Source: Clostridia bacterium
GTDB taxonomy: Bacteria > Bacillota > Clostridia > Oscillospirales > Acutalibacteraceae
Length of the DNA stretch: 43,494 nt
Assembly (NCBI GenBank): GCA_017549285.1
Contig: JAFYVE010000039.1
Location: 1 to 43,494, forward strand
Direction: 5' to 3'
Shown here: piece by piece, positions 39,939-43,494 of the stretch
Numbering within the stretch: position 1 is the first letter of the stretch
Layout: each line of letters opens with the position of its first letter
Position numbers and translations under genes: made by a program
The notes under the pieces: model-generated
Told to the model about the DNA's origin: nothing
Databases searched by the model: none
Seen by the model: the letters and a program-made list of their open reading frames with translations, nothing else

Positions 39939-40964
39939 TTACTTACCTATAAACTGTGAAAGTGATTTCAGGTTACCCGAATTGAGAATACGGATATCCT
40001 TGATGCCGTACTTCATCATTGCAAGTCTTGTAAGACCGAGACCGAATGCGAAGCCTGTGTATTTTTCTGTATCGATGCCACCGTAGTTGAGCACGTTGGG
40101 GTGAATCATACCGCAGGGGCAAAGCTCAAGCCAGCCTGAATGCTTACAGGTGGGACAGCCTTCGCCGCCGCATACAAGACACTGAATGTCAAGCTCAAAG
40201 CCGGGTTCAACGAAGGGGAAGAAACCGGGACGGAGTCTGACTGTAACATCCTGACCGAAAACTTCTGAAAGCATAGTCTTCATAAAGTAGATAAGGTTTG
40301 AGATTGAGATATCTTCATCAATCATAATACCTTCCATCTGGAAGAATGTGTTTTCGTGGCTTGCGTCAGTTGATTCGTTTCTGAAACATCTGCCGGGGAA
40401 GATTGCGCGAAGAGGTGCGCCGTACTTCTTCATAATTGAATTCTGAGCAGCTGATGTGTGAGTTTTCAGAAGCTGACCGCTTGAGAGATAGTATGTGTCC
40501 TGCATATCTCTTGCGGGGTGATGCTTGGGGATATTGAGAGCTTCGAAGCAGTTGAAGTCGTCAACAATCTCTGAGAAGTCTTCGATTGTGAAGCCCATTG
40601 TACGGAAGATTTCTTCAACTTCTCTCTGGATAAGTGTGATGGGGTGATATGAACCCATTTCCATATCCATAGGAAGAGAAACGTCATAGTCTTCTGCTGA
40701 GTCAATGAGTTTCTGCTCTTCTTTCTTAACAATTTCTGCCTGAGCTTCGGCAAGTTTCTTTTCGATTTCCTGCTTTACCTCATTGACAGCCTGACCGAAA
40801 GCCTTCTTTTCTTCATTGGGTACAGATTTAAGCATACCCATAAGACCTGCTACGTGACCTTTTTTGCCGCAGTATTCAACACGGAGAGCTTCAAGAGCTT
40901 CTGATGAATCTGCATTTGCAAGAGCCTCTTCGAACTTTGCGAGGAGTTCTTTAGTCTGATCCAT
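39939..40964 (-). CDS. pheS: Phenylalanyl-tRNA synthetase alpha subunit
   Basis: The catalytic chain, 341 residues. An N-terminal coiled coil (about 1-85) is followed by the class II core: motif 2 with FPGRCFRNESTDASHENTFF near residue 190 and motif 3 with FAFGLGLTRLAMMKYGI near 308. A CLVCGGEGCPTC cluster, with a further Cys pair in ELCPCGMIH, near 258-283 probably binds zinc. The expected DMQDTYY and VRLRPGFFPFVEPG blocks are present. It is the first gene of pheST under T-box control. Confidence 0.96.
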   Translation of the reverse strand: MDQTKELLAKFEEALANADSSEALEALRVEYCGKKGHVAGLMGMLKSVPNEEKKAFGQAVNEVKQEIEKKLAEAQAEIVKKEEQKLIDSAEDYDVSLPMDMEMGSYHPITLIQREVEEIFRTMGFTIEDFSEIVDDFNCFEALNIPKHHPARDMQDTYYLSSGQLLKTHTSAAQNSIMKKYGAPLRAIFPGRCFRNESTDASHENTFFQMEGIMIDEDISISNLIYFMKTMLSEVFGQDVTVRLRPGFFPFVEPGFELDIQCLVCGGEGCPTCKHSGWLELCPCGMIHPNVLNYGGIDTEKYTGFAFGLGLTRLAMMKYGIKDIRILNSGNLKSLSQFIGK

Positions 40965-40994
40965 TTATATCATCCTTTCATTATTTATGAAAAT

Positions 40995-41246
40995 AAAAAA
41001 AACCGTCCCGGAAAAACGGGACGGAAAATAACCGTGGTACCACCCGAATTCAGAAGCATTTTACTTCTGCACTCTTGTCCGCTTTAATGCAGCGGTTACA
41101 TTCTGCTTAATCAATGTTTTCGCAGAAAGCTCAGACGCTGAAATTCACATTTTCACTGCACCGAGGTCACTTACAGCCGATGATGACCACTCTCTGTCGG
41201 GTTAAATGAATGTTACTTACACGCCGTCAACGCATTTACACATTTG
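40995..41246 (-). promoter_or_regulatory. Phe-specific T-box riboswitch with terminator
   Basis: The minus-strand leader carries the canonical T-box core GGGTGGTACCACGG at 41031-41046. It is followed by the terminator CCGTCCCG...CGGGACGG (41003-41024) and T8. A long stem I is closed by GACG/CGTC. In its specifier loop, GAATTTCAGCG presents UUC, the Phe codon. Uncharged tRNA-Phe would stabilise the antiterminator and switch pheST on. Confidence 0.92.
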
Positions 41247-41251
41247 AAGTT

Positions 41252-41280
41252 ATTTTATCACAGTAAATATAATAAGTCAA
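41252..41280 (-). promoter_or_regulatory. Promoter of pheST T-box leader
   Basis: On the minus strand, TTGACT (41275-41280), a 17-bp spacer and TAAAAT (41252-41257). Confidence 0.8.
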
Positions 41281-41330
41281 CATCAAATCAAAAAAATTTC
41301 AAACATTTTAACATTTACAGTTTTTAGGTG

Positions 41331-41359
41331 TTGTAAAAAGGAAGAAATTATGATATAAT
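41331..41359 (+). promoter_or_regulatory. Promoter of second dockerin protein gene
   Basis: TTGTAA (41331-41336), a 17-bp spacer and consensus TATAAT (41354-41359), about 30 nt before the start codon. Confidence 0.75.
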
Positions 41360-41388
41360 CAAGAAAAAAAATAAAAGGATGATAAAAA

Positions 41389-42384
41389 ATGAGAAGAAGA
41401 TTAACAGCAATTCTCCTCACAGTTTCGCTTTTGTTTTCATTCGCCATAATTCTTGCAAGTGCTGATTCGGCACCTCTCGGCGATGTAACAAATGACGGAA
41501 AAATCACAGCTTCTGACGCACGTAAAACACTCCGTGCAAGTGCAAAACTTGAAACGCTCACAGATGTTGAGATTATTACTGCTGATGTTGACTTCAACGG
41601 CAAGGTAACTGCTGCTGATGCAAGAAAAATTCTCAGGGTTTCAGCAAAGCTTGATGAATTTGATGTTCCCGAAACAACAACACAGGAAACAACCACAGCA
41701 GAAGAAGCAACTACAAAAGCAGAAGAAACAACAACTACAGCAGAAGAAACAACTACAAACGCAGATTCCGATCTTCCCGAAGCTGATACAGGTGTTGTGG
41801 TTGACGAATATCCCGCAGCAATTGATGCATTCTTCAGCGGCAAATTCTATCTCAACGGCACAATGGTTGACGGTGGCAACACAATGCCCCTCAAAATGGC
41901 TACAGGCAATTCACAGACTGAAATCGCAATGACAATCCCCAATTCAAATCTTCAGGTTTCAATTTATGCAAAAGGTAAGGATACATTCCTCAAACTTGCA
42001 TCAGGCACAAAGAAACACTATGTTCCCCTTTCTGATGTGTTTAAGGACGAAATGGGTGTTGACTTCAGCGAAATTATGGGCCAGCTCACATCAATCAAGT
42101 TCAACGATGCAGGTAAGCCCGTTCTCACAAAGGGTACATATGAAGGTATGGAATGTGATATCTACACATTCTCAAACGAAGAAGGCACATCAATTAAATT
42201 CTTTGCAATTGAAGACAGAATTGTTCAGATCACGCTTGCCGATGCAAATTCTGTTGCTTCAAATATTGCAATAACAGAGCTCACAGGTAAAATTCCTTCA
42301 AACATGCTCACAACAAAAGGCTATACAAAAACTTCAATTGCCTTCATTCCCGTACTTTATCCCGAATTCAGCGGCAACATTTAA
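41389..42384 (+). CDS. Secreted protein with N-terminal dockerin
   Basis: A 331-residue secreted protein. The signal peptide (MRRRLTAILLTVSLLFSFAI, cleavage near Ala25) is followed directly by two dockerin repeats (about 31-92: GDVTNDGKITASDARKTLRA and DVDFNGKVTAADARKILRVS). A linker rich in ETTT and AEETTT (95-130) and a C-terminal domain of about 195 residues complete it. The C domain contains YLNGTMVDGGNTMPLKMATG and resembles a lipoprotein-like beta sheet, but I recognise no named family. The dockerin subtype matches that of the 831-residue protein. AAAGGATG precedes the ATG. Confidence 0.85.
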   Translation: MRRRLTAILLTVSLLFSFAIILASADSAPLGDVTNDGKITASDARKTLRASAKLETLTDVEIITADVDFNGKVTAADARKILRVSAKLDEFDVPETTTQETTTAEEATTKAEETTTTAEETTTNADSDLPEADTGVVVDEYPAAIDAFFSGKFYLNGTMVDGGNTMPLKMATGNSQTEIAMTIPNSNLQVSIYAKGKDTFLKLASGTKKHYVPLSDVFKDEMGVDFSEIMGQLTSIKFNDAGKPVLTKGTYEGMECDIYTFSNEEGTSIKFFAIEDRIVQITLADANSVASNIAITELTGKIPSNMLTTKGYTKTSIAFIPVLYPEFSGNI

Positions 42385-42400
42385 GATTATGCAAAAATTA

Positions 42401-42427
42401 AAAGTCACTTCCCGTGAAGTGACTTTT
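42401..42427 (+). terminator. Terminator of second dockerin protein gene
   Basis: AAAGTCACTT / AAGTGACTTT forms a 10-bp stem followed by T-rich sequence. Confidence 0.85.
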
Positions 42428-42432
42428 TTTGT

Positions 42433-42708
42433 TTACAGAACAAAATACATAACAATAATCAGTGCAATATGTATGATTATAAAACAGGGAAGACCTATCA
42501 TAAATTTCTTATGTTTTGTTTTATGACGTATCAGTTGCATTGTTACATACATAGCTGTTGCGCCGCCGAATAACCCAAAAAGCATAAGCATTTTTTCGGG
42601 TATACGCCATCTCTTTGCCATTGATGCTACCTTGTCATAGACGGTCAGCATAACCGAAATCACTGAAATAAGACCTGCAAAAATTACAATATAAAGTTCT
42701 GTATTCAT
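42433..42708 (-). CDS. DUF1294 family membrane protein
   Basis: A 91-residue inner-membrane protein with three hydrophobic segments (about 5-22, 40-60 and 72-90). The signature WRIPEKMLMLFGLFGGATAM and RHKTKHKKFMIGLP place it in DUF1294. Function is unknown. It starts 1 bp after the nitroreductase stop, with only a weak ribosome binding site, so translation is probably coupled. Confidence 0.82.
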   Translation of the reverse strand: MNTELYIVIFAGLISVISVMLTVYDKVASMAKRWRIPEKMLMLFGLFGGATAMYVTMQLIRHKTKHKKFMIGLPCFIIIHIALIIVMYFVL

Positions 42709-42709
42709 A

Positions 42710-43261
42710 TCATTTTATAACCCTGAACTGCTCTTTTTTACGGGGTTTGGGAGCAGGGTCTTCACAACCGATGCCTACAGCACAGGCAATAAGAAACTTA
42801 TAATCTTCAGGGATATCAAGTTTCTGTTTCCACTTTATACCTTCATTTTCATTAAGAAGTCCGCCGATACTTGCAATAATAACGGAGCCCAGCCCCATTC
42901 CCTTGGCTGCAATTGCGATATTCTCAACCATAATTCCCGCATCCATATGGCTGTTGCCTTCGGCATAAATAAAGAAAACGGTGGGAGCATTCTGATAAAA
43001 CGGATTTTTATCCCAGTTAGTGTAAGCAGGCGTATCCCAGCCGACAAGATTCTTGAAATCAACATTCATTTCATCGAGCATTTCTTTGCTCTGAACAACA
43101 CGGACGTGACAGGGCTGACCGTTTCTTCCGCTGGGAGCCCACATAGCACATTCAAGAAGTGTTTCAAGCTGTTCATCTGTTATCTGCTCGGGAGTGTATT
43201 CCCTGATAGTCCTTCTTGTGAGAATATTATCAATAGTTTCGTTATGTATCAAAGTTTTCAT
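42710..43261 (-). CDS. Nitroreductase family protein
   Basis: A 183-residue flavin-dependent oxidoreductase of the nitroreductase family. TRRTIREYTPEQI and APSGRNGQPCHVRVV bind FMN phosphate, and GLGSVIIAS and GIGCEDPAPKPRKK follow in the usual places. The start is uncertain. AAAGGA directly abuts the ATG at 43261, while a TTG three codons in (43252) has ideal spacing. Repeat copy R10 lies just upstream, so the promoter is not visible. Substrate unknown. Confidence 0.83.
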   Translation of the reverse strand: MKTLIHNETIDNILTRRTIREYTPEQITDEQLETLLECAMWAPSGRNGQPCHVRVVQSKEMLDEMNVDFKNLVGWDTPAYTNWDKNPFYQNAPTVFFIYAEGNSHMDAGIMVENIAIAAKGMGLGSVIIASIGGLLNENEGIKWKQKLDIPEDYKFLIACAVGIGCEDPAPKPRKKEQFRVIK

Positions 43262-43271
43262 TCCTTTCGGG

Positions 43272-43305
43272 AAATCAGAATTTATCGCTGAGCGATAAAT
43301 TCTGA
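43272..43305 (+). repeat. Dispersed palindromic repeat, short copy R10
   Basis: CAGAATTTATCGCT and AGCGATAAATTCTG form a perfect 14-bp palindrome. Both arms are of the TCAGA type, unlike most copies. Confidence 0.65.
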
Positions 43306-43494
43306 ATGATATAATTTTCCTGCGGAAAATTATGATGTTATGCTACGCAAAATGATGTATGACCTACGGTCAAATGATGCGTTTACCTACGGCAAACATT
43401 TCGGAAGGGCTTCGCCCTTACCCATTTTATAATTCAAGCCGCAAAGCGGCTTCCGACATTTTTGCCAAAGGCAAAAACATCATTTTGTGAAACA
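43306..43494. repeat. Array of short hairpins at window end
   Basis: No gene is seen. Successive palindromes occur: AATTTTCC/GGAAAATT, TGCTACGCA, TGACCTACGGTCA, GTTTACCTACGGCAAAC, the GGAAGGGC module (43403-43456) and TTTTTGCC/GGCAAAAA. The middle three follow ATGATG at 43332, 43352 and 43374. A CATCATTTTG near 43478 inverts the CAAAATGATG near 43348. The structure is cut by the window edge. Confidence 0.5.

Noticed and set aside
43306-43494. CRISPR array
   Set aside because: Units are about 20-22 nt with no constant repeat of CRISPR length and no spacers. Stems differ between units.

Overview
The window is a chromosomal segment of a low-GC Gram-positive anaerobe, most probably an uncultured gut Clostridia of the Ruminococcaceae/Oscillospiraceae type. 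The evidence is dockerin modules with Thr-rich linkers, a Phe T-box leader, a SpoIIIE/FtsK translocase, an AbrB-family regulator, BMP-type nucleoside uptake genes, and sigma-A promoters that nearly all have 17-bp spacers. There are no rRNA, tRNA, CRISPR, phage or transposase genes. Gene density is high, and many short intergenic spaces are filled by one family of palindromic repeats.

Layout. 1-4200: a ChbG/YdjC deacetylase and a large secreted dockerin protein, convergent. 4200-9870: xanthine phosphoribosyltransferase followed by a complete BMP/ABC nucleoside importer, a purine salvage block. 9870-14600: an accessory-looking region with five tiny amphipathic peptide genes (25-54 aa), three small conserved proteins, a phosphoesterase, a pair of polytopic membrane proteins and an AbrB-like regulator with a Cys4 tail. 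14850-20970 (minus strand): a membrane-anchored lipid- or wall-exposed protein, a class B penicillin-binding protein, and an operon of YaiI, acyltransferase-3, IspD/TarI-like cytidylyltransferase and NAD-dependent epimerase, suggesting surface glycopolymer tailoring. 21370-33670 (plus strand): peptidase E, peptide release factor 2 without a frameshift, a Zn/Mn-type ABC importer, a TepA/ClpP-like protease, FtsK/SpoIIIE, a YgiQ radical SAM protein, a ComEC-like metallo-hydrolase with its DUF3006 partner, and a zinc-ribbon/SH3 protein. 33700-40970 (minus strand): a LOG-family protein, a HAD hydrolase, rpsB-tsf with a structured leader, and pheST under a T-box. 41389 to the end: a second dockerin protein with an N-terminal dockerin, a DUF1294 protein and a nitroreductase.

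The most interesting part is the peptide locus at 9966-14123. Four plus-strand and one minus-strand peptide share a short amphipathic core of Ile/Leu/Phe residues spaced by Lys/Asp and ending in F-x-x-L-G-like motifs. They have strong ribosome binding sites and their own promoters and terminators, but no signal peptides. They resemble phenol-soluble modulins or multi-peptide leaderless bacteriocins in general form. One carries a Pro/Thr tail of the kind used in extracellular linkers. They are flanked by a two-gene membrane module and an AbrB-type regulator.

The second notable element is a family of about ten intergenic repeats with asymmetric inverted ends (GATAAA-TCAGA-ATTTGTCGGG on one side, GATAAA-CAATA-ATTTGTCGGG on the other). 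Their interiors carry swappable hairpin modules. They sit preferentially beside terminators and in one case supply a stop codon.
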